Notes under the pieces: model-generated
The model's input: only the letters and a program-made list of their open reading frames with translations
What the model was told of the DNA's origin: nothing
Databases searched by the model: none
Made by a program: the position numbers and the translations under genes
Shown here: piece by piece, positions 44,805 through 54,177 of the stretch
Numbering within the stretch: position 1 is the stretch's first letter
How the letters are laid out: each line of letters starts with the position of its first letter
Assembly: GCA_030027265.1 (NCBI GenBank)
Contig: JASENG010000004.1
Coordinates: 184,108-248,107 of the forward strand
Direction: 5' to 3'
Length of the DNA: 64,000 bases
Source: Lysinibacillus fusiformis
Lineage (GTDB): Bacteria > Bacillota > Bacilli > Bacillales_A > Planococcaceae

Positions 44805-46793
44805 ATGTCATTAAACTCGATCTTTGGGAAAGAGGATGCATCGCTGTACGCAATTCAAACACATGCAAAGGGGGCGGATGGTTCACTGCCGCTTACACCT
44901 GATATGTTGTTAAATTCACCAAGTGGGGATCTTTTTGGATTATCTCAGAATGTTGGAATGGGATGGGAGCCGTCCAACCTTCTTGGTAAACAAGTTCTAA
45001 TCCTAGGAACTCAAGGTGGAATTCGAGATCATGATGGGAAGCCGATTGCACTTGGCTATCATACGGGTCATTGGGAAATCGGGTTACTGATGAGAGCTGC
45101 TGCTGAAGAGATTCGCACGCAAGGTGGGGTTCCTTTTGCAGGGTTTGTCAGTGATCCATGTGATGGGCGATCGCAGGGAACTACCGGTATGTTTGATTCT
45201 CTTCCATACCGAAACGATGCGGCGATTGTATACCGAAGATTGATTCGCTCATTGCCTACCCGCCGTGCAGTCATCGGAGTAGCAACTTGTGATAAAGGGC
45301 TGCCGGCAATGATGGTGGCTCTGGCGGCTATGCATGATTTGCCGACGGTTGTTGTCCCTGGAGGGGTTACGCTTCCACCTACAAATGGGGAAGATGCAGG
45401 GAAGATTCAAACAATTGGTGCAAGATATGCAAACAAAGAAATAACACTGCAGGAAGCTGCTGATCTCGGATGCCGTGCATGTGCGACTCCAGGAGGGGGC
45501 TGTCAATTCCTTGGTACTGCCGGCACATCCCAAGTCGTTGCTGAAGCACTTGGAATGGCCTTGCCTCACTCTGCATTGGCGCCTTCAGGTCAGCCGGTAT
45601 GGACGGAGATGGCTAAGCAATCGGCACGTGCAGCTCTAGAACTGGATAAAAAGGGACTTTCCACAAAGGATATTCTTACGGATAAAGCGATCGAAAATGC
45701 GATGGTCCTTCACGCAGCTTTCGGTGGGTCGACTAATTTACTGCTTCATATCCCGGCAATTGCACATGCTGCTAAATGTAAAATGCCTACTGTGGAAGAT
45801 TGGACTCGAATCAATAAAAAGGTTCCTCGTTTAGTCGATGTTCTTCCAAATGGTCCAATTGGCCACACAACAGTTAAGGTGTTCTTAGCAGGCGGCGTTC
45901 CAGAGGTTATGCTGCATTTAAGAAAATTAGGAGTTCTGCATGAAGATGTTCTAACCGTTACTGGGGAAACACTTGGTGCAAATCTTGATTGGTGGGAAAA
46001 ATCCGAAAGACGTGCACTGATGAAAAAGCACCTGCTAGAAACGGATGGCATTAACCCTGATGATGTAATCATGGACCCGGATACAGCAAAAGCAAAAGGT
46101 CTAACTTCCACGGTTACGTTCCCGAAAGGAAATATTGCGCCTGAAGGGTCGGTCATTAAATCCACTTCCATCGACCCGTCTGTAGTAGGTGAAGATGGCG
46201 TGTATCGACATACAGGGAAAGCCAAGGTCTTCACTTCAGAAAAATCAGCCATCAAAGCGATTAAAACAGGCGGCATTGAAGCTGGAGATGTCATGGTTGT
46301 TATGGGCGGAGGTCCTACAGGTACAGGGATGGAAGAAACATATCAACTAACTTCCGCATTGAAACATTTGTCTTTTGGAAAACATGTTTCCTTGATTACC
46401 GATGCACGTTTTTCGGGTGTTTCTACCGGTGCATGTATCGGGCATATTGGACCGGAGGCATTGGCTGGTGGACCAATCGGTAAATTGCGCGATGGGGATG
46501 TTATTGAAATCATTGTTGACCGCAATGAGCTAGTCGGTTCCGTTAACTTTGTTGGAACTGAGAATGAAAGACTTTCTTTAGAAGAAGCATTGATCGTCTT
46601 AGAAGAACGCGACCTTCATCCAGACCTTCAAGCGGATCCTGGTCTTCCGGACGATACTCGTTTATGGGCAGCCCTTCAATCAGTAAGCGGCGGAACTTGG
46701 CGCGGAAATATCTATGATACAGATCGAATTATTGAAGTATTAAAAGCTGGTGTAAAAGCATTAGGGGAAGAAAAAACGCTTGTTCAAAGTTAA
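44805..46793 (+). CDS. yjhG: YjhG/YagF family D-xylonate dehydratase (ILVD/EDD)
   Basis: Large ILVD/EDD dehydratase of 662 residues, resembling the recalled Escherichia coli YagF/YjhG sequence over its whole length. Examples are [60 protein letters not shown] and [18 protein letters not shown]. The conserved cysteines for the Fe-S cluster are in the DPCDGR, ATCDKG and PGGGCQF segments. It converts D-xylonate to 2-keto-3-deoxy-xylonate. ATG 44,805 is chosen after GGGGGAAT because the product then starts [20 protein letters not shown], like YagF; the frame from 44,739 is longer by 22 residues. Confidence 0.94.
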   Translation: MSLNSIFGKEDASLYAIQTHAKGADGSLPLTPDMLLNSPSGDLFGLSQNVGMGWEPSNLLGKQVLILGTQGGIRDHDGKPIALGYHTGHWEIGLLMRAAAEEIRTQGGVPFAGFVSDPCDGRSQGTTGMFDSLPYRNDAAIVYRRLIRSLPTRRAVIGVATCDKGLPAMMVALAAMHDLPTVVVPGGVTLPPTNGEDAGKIQTIGARYANKEITLQEAADLGCRACATPGGGCQFLGTAGTSQVVAEALGMALPHSALAPSGQPVWTEMAKQSARAALELDKKGLSTKDILTDKAIENAMVLHAAFGGSTNLLLHIPAIAHAAKCKMPTVEDWTRINKKVPRLVDVLPNGPIGHTTVKVFLAGGVPEVMLHLRKLGVLHEDVLTVTGETLGANLDWWEKSERRALMKKHLLETDGINPDDVIMDPDTAKAKGLTSTVTFPKGNIAPEGSVIKSTSIDPSVVGEDGVYRHTGKAKVFTSEKSAIKAIKTGGIEAGDVMVVMGGGPTGTGMEETYQLTSALKHLSFGKHVSLITDARFSGVSTGACIGHIGPEALAGGPIGKLRDGDVIEIIVDRNELVGSVNFVGTENERLSLEEALIVLEERDLHPDLQADPGLPDDTRLWAALQSVSGGTWRGNIYDTDRIIEVLKAGVKALGEEKTLVQS

Positions 46794-46846
46794 TCAATTG
46801 CGTGTCTCATAATTGATTCATTGTGAGTACGAGTTTTAGCTGCTAA

Positions 46847-46978
46847 TGAAAGCGATTTCTACGGGCAGCATTCATGCAAGGATTTTAAACCTCATAACTG
46901 ATTCTCTCAATTTATTAAATAATTGGGAGAAAGGTTATGGGATAGAGATTTTTTATTATATGAATGAAAGCGGTTTCT
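46847..46978. promoter_or_regulatory. Two cre-like direct repeats upstream of the GntP permease gene
   Basis: TGAAAGCGATTTCT (46,847-46,860) and TGAAAGCGGTTTCT (46,965-46,978) each match cre at 13 of 14 positions. Both sit in a longer repeat running AATGAAAGCG(A/G)TTTCTA and then TTCAT(G/A)CAA, 118 bp apart. This gap (46,794-47,123) holds no convincing gene. Confidence 0.55.
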
Positions 46979-47123
46979 ATATACGGGGTTCATACAATAG
47001 CCACACTCTAAGATTAGTAAACAAAATAGCATTGGCGTTCTAGTGTTAATCATTAAGTAAGGTACAAAGGCAGTAATTTAGTAGGCTGGGCAATAAGAAT
47101 ATTTAATTTTCAGGAGGTTTTTT

Positions 47124-48578
47124 ATGCCGTTACTTATAGTTGCGATTGGGATTGTCTTGTTACTAGTTTTGATTACCGGATTCAAGTTAAATACATTTGT
47201 TTCATTAATTATTGTGTCTTTTATTGTAGCTTTAGCACTCGGAATGCCTCTAGAAGAGGTTGTGACATCCATTGAAGGCGGATTGGGAGGCACACTTGGC
47301 CATATCGCTTTAATATTCGGGCTTGGTGCCATGCTTGGCAGATTGATTGCCGATGCAGGCGGGGCACAGCGTATTGCTATGACCCTGATCAACAAATTTG
47401 GAGAAAAGAGAATTCAGTGGGCTGTTGTAGCCGCTTCCTTCATTGTAGGGATTGCCTTATTTTTCGAAGTAGGATTGGTTTTATTAATTCCGATTGTATT
47501 TACAATCGCCAAAGCATCGAAAGTTTCGATCCTGCACCTGGGTATTCCGATGGCTGCCGCTTTACTGGCAACGCATAGTTTCTTGCCCCCGCATCCAGGT
47601 CCAACTGCAATTGCTGGCGAATATGGAGCAGATCTTGGAGTAGTTTTACTTTACGGGATAATTATCGCCATCCCAACCGTTATTTTAGCTGGCCCTCTCT
47701 ATACGAAGCTTGCTAAAAAAATGGTCCCAAATGCATTCAACAAAGAAGGAAATATCGATTCATTAGGCGAGCAAAAAGCATTCAAGCTTGAAGAAACACC
47801 AGGCTTCGGTATAAGTGTACTGACTTCTATGTTCCCGGTTCTTTTAATGGCGATAGCGACAATTCTTGATATGGTTCAAAAATCTATTGGATTTGAAGAC
47901 AACCTGTTCATAGAAATTGTCCGTCTTATCGGAAATCCATCGACGGCCATGCTGCTTTCTATATTGCTTGCCTTCTATACAATGGGAACGGCCAGAAATA
48001 TTCCAATAAAAGAAGTGATGAATTCTTGTACGTCATCCATTACTGCAATCGGGATGATGCTATTAATTATTGGAGGCGGAGGTGCCTTCAAGCAAGTACT
48101 GATTAATGGCGGGGTAGGGGATTATGTAGCGGAATTATTTACAGGAACTGCGATGTCGCCGATTATTCTTGCTTGGCTGGTTGCCGCGATATTGCGTGTA
48201 TCTCTTGGATCAGCGACAGTTGCAGCGATTTCCACTGCCGGATTAGTTATCCCAATGCTGGCGCAATATGATGTGAATTTGGCTTTAGTAACGCTGGCAA
48301 CTGGGGCAGGCAGCGCAATTTGCTCCCATGTGAATGATGCAGGATTCTGGATGATCAAAGAGTATTTCGGGCTAAGCATGAAGGAAACCTTTTCAACATG
48401 GACAGTACTTTCCACGATCACTTCAGTAGCAGGATTGGGATTTGTTCTATTATTGGAGGCCTCCTTAACGCTATCGATCGCAGTTATCGTTGTCATCAGT
48501 GCAGTCGCAATCTATTTCGGCGTGGTTGCTCGATCTACGGATAAAGTAAATGCTTTGGAGATTGATATAAAGTCATAA
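47124..48578 (+). CDS. GntP-family gluconate/aldonate:H+ symporter
   Basis: Membrane transporter of 484 residues with about 12-14 hydrophobic segments. Family motifs are [40 protein letters not shown] and [23 protein letters not shown] 47,124 follows TTCAGGAGG. In Escherichia coli the homologous yjhF permease stands next to yjhG and yjhH, so uptake of D-xylonate or a similar sugar acid is likely. Gluconate cannot be excluded. Confidence 0.92.
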   Translation: MPLLIVAIGIVLLLVLITGFKLNTFVSLIIVSFIVALALGMPLEEVVTSIEGGLGGTLGHIALIFGLGAMLGRLIADAGGAQRIAMTLINKFGEKRIQWAVVAASFIVGIALFFEVGLVLLIPIVFTIAKASKVSILHLGIPMAAALLATHSFLPPHPGPTAIAGEYGADLGVVLLYGIIIAIPTVILAGPLYTKLAKKMVPNAFNKEGNIDSLGEQKAFKLEETPGFGISVLTSMFPVLLMAIATILDMVQKSIGFEDNLFIEIVRLIGNPSTAMLLSILLAFYTMGTARNIPIKEVMNSCTSSITAIGMMLLIIGGGGAFKQVLINGGVGDYVAELFTGTAMSPIILAWLVAAILRVSLGSATVAAISTAGLVIPMLAQYDVNLALVTLATGAGSAICSHVNDAGFWMIKEYFGLSMKETFSTWTVLSTITSVAGLGFVLLLEASLTLSIAVIVVISAVAIYFGVVARSTDKVNALEIDIKS

Positions 48579-48616
48579 ACCAAAAAAAGGTTAAGTTAGT
48601 GGGTAATAAAATATCC

Positions 48617-48657
48617 ATCCGTTGATCATCTATTCATTTGGCAGATGATCAACGGAT
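48617..48657. other. Strong 15-bp hairpin between permease and aldolase genes
   Basis: ATCCGTTGATCATCT (48,617-48,631) pairs perfectly with AGATGATCAACGGAT (48,643-48,657). No T run follows, so it is more likely an RNA stability or processing element, or an operator, than a terminator. The aldolase ribosome site lies ten bases downstream. Confidence 0.7.
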
Positions 48658-48680
48658 ATTCATGAAAAGGAGAAATTTAT

Positions 48681-49604
48681 ATGGAATCCACCGCACAATT
48701 TTATGGAGTGATCCCGCCTGTATCAACAATACTGGATAAAGACGGGCATCTTAATCGAGCAGGCATGGGGAATCTCATCGATTTTCTCATCAATTCTGGT
48801 GTAAACGGGCTATTCTTTTTAGGTTCTGGTGGGGAGTTTGCCTCCATGTCTACGGAACTAAGGAAGGAAGTGGCTGAATTTGCTGTCCAATATGTAAATG
48901 GCCGTGTAACTGTTTTGATCGGGACGGGAACTCCAGGCACGAAGGAGACAATCTCTCTAAGTTTGCATGCCAAACAAGTCGGAGCTGATGGCGTCATCGT
49001 CATAAACCCCTATTATCAGAAGCTAACTGAGGAAGGTCTATTTCAACATTATGCCGATATCGCAGAGAATATCGACCTGCCAATTATCTTGTATAACTAT
49101 CCGGAGTTAACAGGTCAAGACTTATCCCCTGAATTGGTACTTCGATTGGCCAAAGCATACCCAAATATTGTCGGCATCAAGGAAACGGTTGTAGCAGTAT
49201 CGCATATCAGAGAAATGATTCAATCAGTTAAGGCTGAAAAACCAGATTTTGCTATCTTTTGCGGTTATGATGAGCACTTCCTGAATACCCTGACTCTTGG
49301 TGGAGATGGGTCAATTGGCGCAACAGCCAATTTTCAACCCGAAATTCAGATCGAACTCTATCAAGCTTATAAAAATGGCGATTACGGGCAAGCGATTGAA
49401 TCCCACCGTAAACTCGCTTCTTTAATGCCTTTATACAAACTGAATTCACCATTCATGAATGTTGTAAAGGAAGCAATCCTTTTGCGGGGAATCGAAATTT
49501 CTACGAATGTGTTAGCACCAGTTCGTCCACTTAGCGACGAAAAGAAAGTACAACTCAAAAGATATTTAAGCGAGGTATTAGAGAGCTCTACAATTGTTTC
49601 ATAA
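48681..49604 (+). CDS. yjhH: DapA-family 2-keto-3-deoxy-aldonate aldolase (YjhH/YagE-like)
   Basis: Class I aldolase of 307 residues, very close in recalled sequence to Escherichia coli YagE/YjhH. These split 2-keto-3-deoxy-xylonate into pyruvate and glycolaldehyde (Dahms route). Motifs are GLFFLGSGGEFASMS, VINPYYQKL, ILYNYPELTGQDLSPELV and the Schiff-base Lys in GIKETV. The start follows AAAAGGAGAAA. Its presence beside the FAH dehydratase gives the cluster two exits from the same intermediate. Confidence 0.93.
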   Translation: MESTAQFYGVIPPVSTILDKDGHLNRAGMGNLIDFLINSGVNGLFFLGSGGEFASMSTELRKEVAEFAVQYVNGRVTVLIGTGTPGTKETISLSLHAKQVGADGVIVINPYYQKLTEEGLFQHYADIAENIDLPIILYNYPELTGQDLSPELVLRLAKAYPNIVGIKETVVAVSHIREMIQSVKAEKPDFAIFCGYDEHFLNTLTLGGDGSIGATANFQPEIQIELYQAYKNGDYGQAIESHRKLASLMPLYKLNSPFMNVVKEAILLRGIEISTNVLAPVRPLSDEKKVQLKRYLSEVLESSTIVS

Positions 49605-49623
49605 GGCTTTGTCGGCTAATAAA

Positions 49624-49661
49624 TGCGCATTTCCGAAGTGATGGATTTGCGCTTTTTTTAT
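49624..49661 (+). terminator. Terminator of the xylonate cluster
   Basis: TGCGCA/TTGCGC arms with an imperfect inner stem are followed by TTTTTTTATGG. Confidence 0.7.
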
Positions 49662-49785
49662 GGGGTTCATGGGTATTCGCCATTAGTGATTTATTGAACA
49701 TTTACATACTGAAATAGATTGGATTGTCAATCCGACTTACTTATGCAATAATGGGTTACTCATAAAAGGAAAGCGGGGTACGTAG

Positions 49786-50148
49786 ATGGAGAATAGTAGC
49801 CAAGAAATCCAGGAAATGTCCATTAAATCCTTGGAGTCGACTTATAATAAACTGTCAACTGCTTATCAAAGCATGACCGAAAAAGGTTCAAATACAACCC
49901 TTGTCCAAAAGAGGCGAAACGCTGTGAAAATGGGTTTAGAAAGCCTTCGTGAAGCTTGGCAGACGGGGGATTTTTCCTATGGTGAAGAAGCCGTGTCTGC
50001 TTCCAAAGAAATTTTACAAGGTCTCCTGCCAGCCATCGAAAAACAGATCGAAAAAGCAAAAGAAGGCAGCTCTCAAAAAACATTAAATGAGCGCCGCTTA
50101 GCTGCGCTAAAGCTCGCAATCGAGTCATTGGAGAAACGGCTAACATAA
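49786..50148 (+). CDS. Small coiled-coil protein with two similar halves, unknown function
   Basis: Hydrophilic helical protein of 120 residues. Two segments resemble each other, TTLVQKRRNAVKMGLESL (about residues 37-54) and KTLNERRLAALKLAIESL (about residues 98-115), suggesting an internal duplication. There is no signal peptide or membrane segment. I do not recognise the family. The start follows AAAGCGGGGTAC at moderate spacing. Array C begins directly after it. Confidence 0.65.
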   Translation: MENSSQEIQEMSIKSLESTYNKLSTAYQSMTEKGSNTTLVQKRRNAVKMGLESLREAWQTGDFSYGEEAVSASKEILQGLLPAIEKQIEKAKEGSSQKTLNERRLAALKLAIESLEKRLT

Positions 50149-50165
50149 GTACATAATTAAGTAAC

Positions 50166-51630
50166 TAGCGAAAATGAGGGGGGATTTTCCGTTATTTGTT
50201 GGTGAGGATGGCCAAAAATTGACTTCAAGTCCGCCTTAAACTTATAAGGAACTAACGAAACTGAAATAAGCGGAATATCTCTGTCTATTCCAGCCGATTT
50301 TTAGGATATTTTTAAAATAAGCGGAATATCTCCGGTTATTTATTTGTGCGGATGGCCAAAAATTGACTTCAAGTCCGCCCAACCTTATAAGGAACTAATG
50401 AAACTGAAATAAGCGGAATATCTCCAGTTATTTATTGGTGCGGATGGCCAAAAGTTGACTTCAAGTCCGCCTTAAGCTTATAAGGAACTAACGAAACTGA
50501 AATAAGCGGAATTTTTTCCGTTATTTGCGGAATCGGGCATGTTCGCGGGGAGAATAAGGGTGGAATTTCCGACTATTTCAAGAAAATCCTTTAATTTACA
50601 CGTTTTTTGAGCTGATAAGCGGAATATCTACGTCTATTCCAGCCGATTTTTAGGATATTTTTAAAATAAGCTGAATATCTCCGGTTAATTATTTGGTGCG
50701 GATGGCCAAAAGTTGATTTCAAGTCCGCCCAACCATATAAGCAACTAACGAAACTGAAATAAGAGGAATTTTTTCCGTTATTTGCGGAGTGAGACATGTT
50801 CGCGGGGAGAATAAGGGGAGAATTTCCGACTATTTCAAGAAAATCCTTTAATTTACACATTTTCTGAGCTGATAAGCGGAATATCTCCGGTTATTTATTT
50901 GGTGAGGAAAGCCAAAAATTAACAGAAATAAGCGGAATTTTTTCCGTTATTTGTTGAGTGGGACATGTTTCGGGAGGGAATAAGGGTAGAATTTCCGACT
51001 ATTTCAAGGAAATCCTTTAATTTACACATTTATTGAGCTGATAAGCGGAATTTCTCCGTCTATTCCAGCCAATTTTTAGGATATTTTTAAAATAAGCGGA
51101 ATTTCTCCGGTTATTTATTGGTGCGGATGGCCAAAAATTAATTTCAAGTCCGCCTTAAACTTATACGGAACTAACGAAACTGACATAAGCGGAATTTTTT
51201 CCGTTATTTGCGGAATCGGGCATGTTCGCGGGGAGAATAAGGGGAGAATTTCCGACTATTTCAAGAAAATCCTTTAAGTTACACATTTATTGAGCTGATA
51301 AGCGGAATATCTCCGTCTATTCCAGCCAATTTTTAGAAAATTTCTAAGATAAGCGGAATTTCTCCAGTTATTTATTGGTGCGGATGGCCAAAAGTTGATT
51401 TCAAGTCCGCCCAACCATATACGGAACTAACGAAACAGAAATAAGCGGAATTTTTTCCGTTATTTGCGGAGTTGGACATGTTCGCGGGGAGAATAAGGGG
51501 AGAATTTCCGACTATTTCAAGAAAATCCTTTAATTTACACGTTTTCTGAGCTGATAAGCGGAATATCTCCGGCTATTCCAGCCAATTTTTAGGATATTTC
51601 TATAATAAACGGAATAACTCCGGTTATTTA
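50166..51630 (+). repeat. Palindromic-repeat array C (about six ~256-bp units)
   Basis: The largest array. The marker GGTTATTTATTGGTGCGGATGG recurs with variants, for example at about 51,110 and 51,367 (257 bp apart). A unit has four palindromes (AATAAGCGGAATTTTTTCCG and relatives) separated by linkers such as CGGGCATGTTCGCGGGGA and AAGAAAATCCTTTAA. It is in the opposite orientation to arrays A, A' and B. The first units are partly deleted. No gene is seen in this 1.5-kb stretch. Confidence 0.88.
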
Positions 51631-51639
51631 CAGGCTCAG

Positions 51640-51683
51640 CCCGTACCCGTACCCGTACCCTTGCCCGTGCCCACACGTACCCG
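51640..51683 (+). repeat. CCCGTA hexanucleotide microsatellite
   Basis: CCCGTACCCGTACCCGTACCC is followed by degenerate copies (TTGCCCGTGCCC, ACACGTACCCG). It is GC-rich, unlike its surroundings. Confidence 0.85.
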
Positions 51684-51710
51684 AAAACGGATATCAATTT
51701 TTGGCTACAG

Positions 51711-51759
51711 CCCAAAGATACCATTTTTCTGCTCAGAAAAAATGGTATCTTCGGGTTTT
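51711..51759. terminator. Strong terminator-like hairpin downstream of the isochorismatase gene
   Basis: AAGATACCATTTTT pairs with AAAAATGGTATCTT around GCTCAG, with flanking CCC/GGG, then TTTTG on the plus strand. It lies 25 bases past the end of the minus-strand gene. Confidence 0.65.
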
Positions 51760-51781
51760 GTTCCAACTCTTTCAATCTTAT

Positions 51782-52336
51782 TTAGTTCTTTGAATCTAGA
51801 AAATTCTCGGTCGAAATTACCTGGGCATACATACCTTCAAGTGCGCCGACAAATGCATTGTGAACTTGTTCGGCAGGGACGACCCTACCTTGGTAAGATA
51901 AATCCCTGGAAGCACAGGCATCTTCAATGAGCGTAGTTTCAAAACCTAGGTCAACTGCCGCTCTAACTGTTGCATCAATGCACATATGCGTCATCATGCC
52001 GACAACCACTACCTTGGTTACACCATTTTCTCTTAATTTGCTTTCTAAATCAGTCTTTAAAAAACTATTTGGGAAGTTTTTTACAATAATAGTTTCGTGT
52101 ACTAATGGCAGAACTGTTTCATGTATTTCAGCTCCTACAGTATCTGGAAGAAAGAAGCCGATCTCTGGGCTGCTTGCGATATGTTGAACATGAAAAATAT
52201 TATTTTTGTTATTCTGTCTAAACCAATCCAGAACTTTAGCTGCATTGGTCGCTGCTTTTATAGGTTTGTTTAACTCCATCTTTCCATTTGGGAAATAGTC
52301 ATTTTGTATATCTACAATAATTAGAGCTGTGCTCAT
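51782..52336 (-). CDS. Isochorismatase-family cysteine hydrolase
   Basis: Hydrolase of 184 residues with the nicotinamidase/isochorismatase fold. The catalytic triad is visible as Asp in IIVDIQNDYF, Lys in VKNFPNSFLKTDLE and Cys in MMTHMCIDATVRAA. The cis-peptide region VGMMTHMC is intact. Substrate is unknown. The start follows GGGGTGGAGAAT. It is divergent from an Lrp/AsnC regulator 121 bases away, which may control it. Confidence 0.92.
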   Translation of the reverse strand: MSTALIIVDIQNDYFPNGKMELNKPIKAATNAAKVLDWFRQNNKNNIFHVQHIASSPEIGFFLPDTVGAEIHETVLPLVHETIIVKNFPNSFLKTDLESKLRENGVTKVVVVGMMTHMCIDATVRAAVDLGFETTLIEDACASRDLSYQGRVVPAEQVHNAFVGALEGMYAQVISTENFLDSKN

Positions 52337-52457
52337 TATTCTCCACCCCGTTTAAAGTATTTTGTTACACTATAATCATAGGTTGAATATTGTTTTTTAT
52401 CGATAAGTTGGCGAAACACATTTTTAGTAAAAAATTTCATGGTGAAAGGAATTTGTT

Positions 52458-52898
52458 ATGGAACTGGATAACATTGATTTTCAGATACTTCATATACTAT
52501 CCGAAAATTCACGGATTCAATGGAAAGAATTAGGGGAACAAATTCATATGACGGGACAAGCGGTGGGAAATCGTATAAAAAAACTCGAAGATAATGGTGT
52601 AATTAAAGCTTACTCAGTGATAGTTGATGAAATGAAATTAGGACTTCCATATACAGCCTTTGTCATAATTTATATGAAAACAGCAAACCATGATTCTTTT
52701 ATTCGTTTTGTTCATAACCAAAATGAGGTGCTTGAAGCTCATCGGGTTTCAGGAGAGGCGTGTTATCATTTGAAAATAAAAGTTAAATCCCATGATCAAC
52801 TAAACCTTTTTCTTAATAAACTTCTCGAATTCGGAAATTATAGTATGCATTTATCCATCCATGAGATTAAACAACAAAATTCATTTGCTGCTACATAA
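52458..52898 (+). CDS. Lrp/AsnC-family transcriptional regulator
   Basis: Regulator of 146 residues. An N-terminal winged helix (residues about 3-60, DNIDFQILHILSENSRIQWK, then AVGNRIKKLEDNGVI) is followed by a C-terminal RAM (ligand) domain with EAHRVSGEACYHLKIKV. The start follows GTGAAAGGAATT. It is divergent from the isochorismatase-like gene, its probable target. Confidence 0.93.
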   Translation: MELDNIDFQILHILSENSRIQWKELGEQIHMTGQAVGNRIKKLEDNGVIKAYSVIVDEMKLGLPYTAFVIIYMKTANHDSFIRFVHNQNEVLEAHRVSGEACYHLKIKVKSHDQLNLFLNKLLEFGNYSMHLSIHEIKQQNSFAAT

Positions 52899-53078
52899 AA
52901 ATAAGTATAGGAATCTGGAATTTCTATCCGAATAGAGAGTGTCAACAATCGGCGCAAATCTTGAGCAAGATTGCGCACAACGATTCATAGCCGAATAAGT
53001 AAAAGGTGCTTCTTCAAAAAAGGATGGCGTAATAAAAGAATGAATAGGTTCTATGATAACGGTCACTTTAGTTAGAGG

Positions 53079-53107
53079 TTGACAGATATCATGTGGTAGA
53101 ATAATAA
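53079..53107 (+). promoter_or_regulatory. Possible promoter of the RpiR regulator gene
   Basis: TTGACA (53,079-53,084), 17 bp, TAATAA (53,102-53,107). The gap 52,899-53,222 otherwise holds a hairpin without T run at about 52,951-52,977 (GCGCAA/TTGCGC) and no gene. Confidence 0.4.
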
Positions 53108-53222
53108 AATAGAACATTAGAAATATTAAGGGATTCATTGAGATTTTGTTTCTCTCTTCAAAAATCAAAGTATTTTAGAGTTACAGCATAAATTTGAAAG
53201 TGATTTTAAAGGTGGTTTCTAC

Positions 53223-54086
53223 ATGGTGGTAAATGTTCTTAGGCAATTAGAAGAAAAAATGGATAATCTGACCAACCTGCAAAAGAAGACGGCAGATTAT
53301 ATATTGAAAAATCCAATGGAAGCTGCATTTTCGACAATCGAACAAATCGCTCAAACATTAGAGATTAGTACGACAACAATTGTGAGGCTTACTTTATATC
53401 TAGGGTATACGGGGTATACTGATTTTCAACATACTTTGCAGGAATTTTTGAAAAGTTCCACGGTTCCTTCTACCAAAATGGAAATTAATATGATAGAAGC
53501 AACTTCTAAAAGCAATCTAATGATGGAAATTACACAAAGAGTAATCAAAAATATTACAAACACCTTTGATAAACTTGATTATGATCAGGTGTTAAAAGTT
53601 GTCGAACATATTAAGAATAGCCGCAATATTTACGTGGCAGGAACAAGAAGCAGCTTTGGTGTAGCGCACAATTTTAGCTTTAACCTTGATCGCCTATTTA
53701 ATAAATGCAGTTTTTTAGATTCCAATAGTGGTGATATACCCGAAAAAATTCGTCGTATAACAGATCAAGATATGTTATTTATATTTGGAATGTCGCGGTA
53801 TTCGAAAGTCACTTATAAAATCGGAAATCTTGTGCATCAAAAAGGGGCAAAGGTAGTTGTAATAACGGATGGTTATCATTCACCATTTGCCAAGCATGCG
53901 GATTACCTATTTATTGCCAATCGTGAAAGTGTAGATTTTCGTAATTCAATGATAGCGTCATCGCTGATTGCAGAGATTATCTTAGGAATATGCACAATCC
54001 AAAATCAAGATCTTGCAAAAGAAAATCTTCAGGCTTCAGAGCATATTTTGAAACAAATGGATATTATGATGCATGATGATATATGA
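53223..54086 (+). CDS. MurR/RpiR-family transcriptional regulator
   Basis: Regulator of 287 residues. An N-terminal HTH_6 domain (QKKTADYILKNPMEAAFSTI; EISTTTIVRLTLYLGYTGYTDF) is followed by a SIS sugar-phosphate-binding domain from about residue 110 (NIYVAGTRSSFGVAHNFS; DMLFIFGMSRYSKVTYKI). The start follows AAAGGTGG. It converges on the CitMHS-DUF1932-RraA operon, which it may regulate. The pairing with a transporter and catabolic enzymes is typical for RpiR proteins. Confidence 0.92.
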   Translation: MVVNVLRQLEEKMDNLTNLQKKTADYILKNPMEAAFSTIEQIAQTLEISTTTIVRLTLYLGYTGYTDFQHTLQEFLKSSTVPSTKMEINMIEATSKSNLMMEITQRVIKNITNTFDKLDYDQVLKVVEHIKNSRNIYVAGTRSSFGVAHNFSFNLDRLFNKCSFLDSNSGDIPEKIRRITDQDMLFIFGMSRYSKVTYKIGNLVHQKGAKVVVITDGYHSPFAKHADYLFIANRESVDFRNSMIASSLIAEIILGICTIQNQDLAKENLQASEHILKQMDIMMHDDI

Positions 54087-54090
54087 AAGA

Positions 54091-54120
54091 AAGCTCGGAG
54101 AATTATCCCCAAGCTTTTTT
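54091..54120 (+). terminator. Terminator of the RpiR gene
   Basis: AAGCTCGGAG pairs imperfectly with CCCCAAGCTT, followed by TTTTTATAATT. Confidence 0.65.
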
Positions 54121-54177
54121 ATAATTGTGCTGGCTTTACGTCCATAAAAAGTAAGTTGGCAAGCTCCCTTACTCAAA

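Noticed and set aside
46846..47043. 65-codon open frame before the GntP permease
   Set aside because: It overlaps both cre-like direct repeats, lacks a ribosome site and resembles no protein I know.
50591..51930. Open frames in and beside array C (50,591-50,860 minus, 51,530-51,775 minus, 51,661-51,930 plus)
   Set aside because: The first two end in the same repeat-derived peptide. The third overlaps the microsatellite, a hairpin and the isochorismatase gene.
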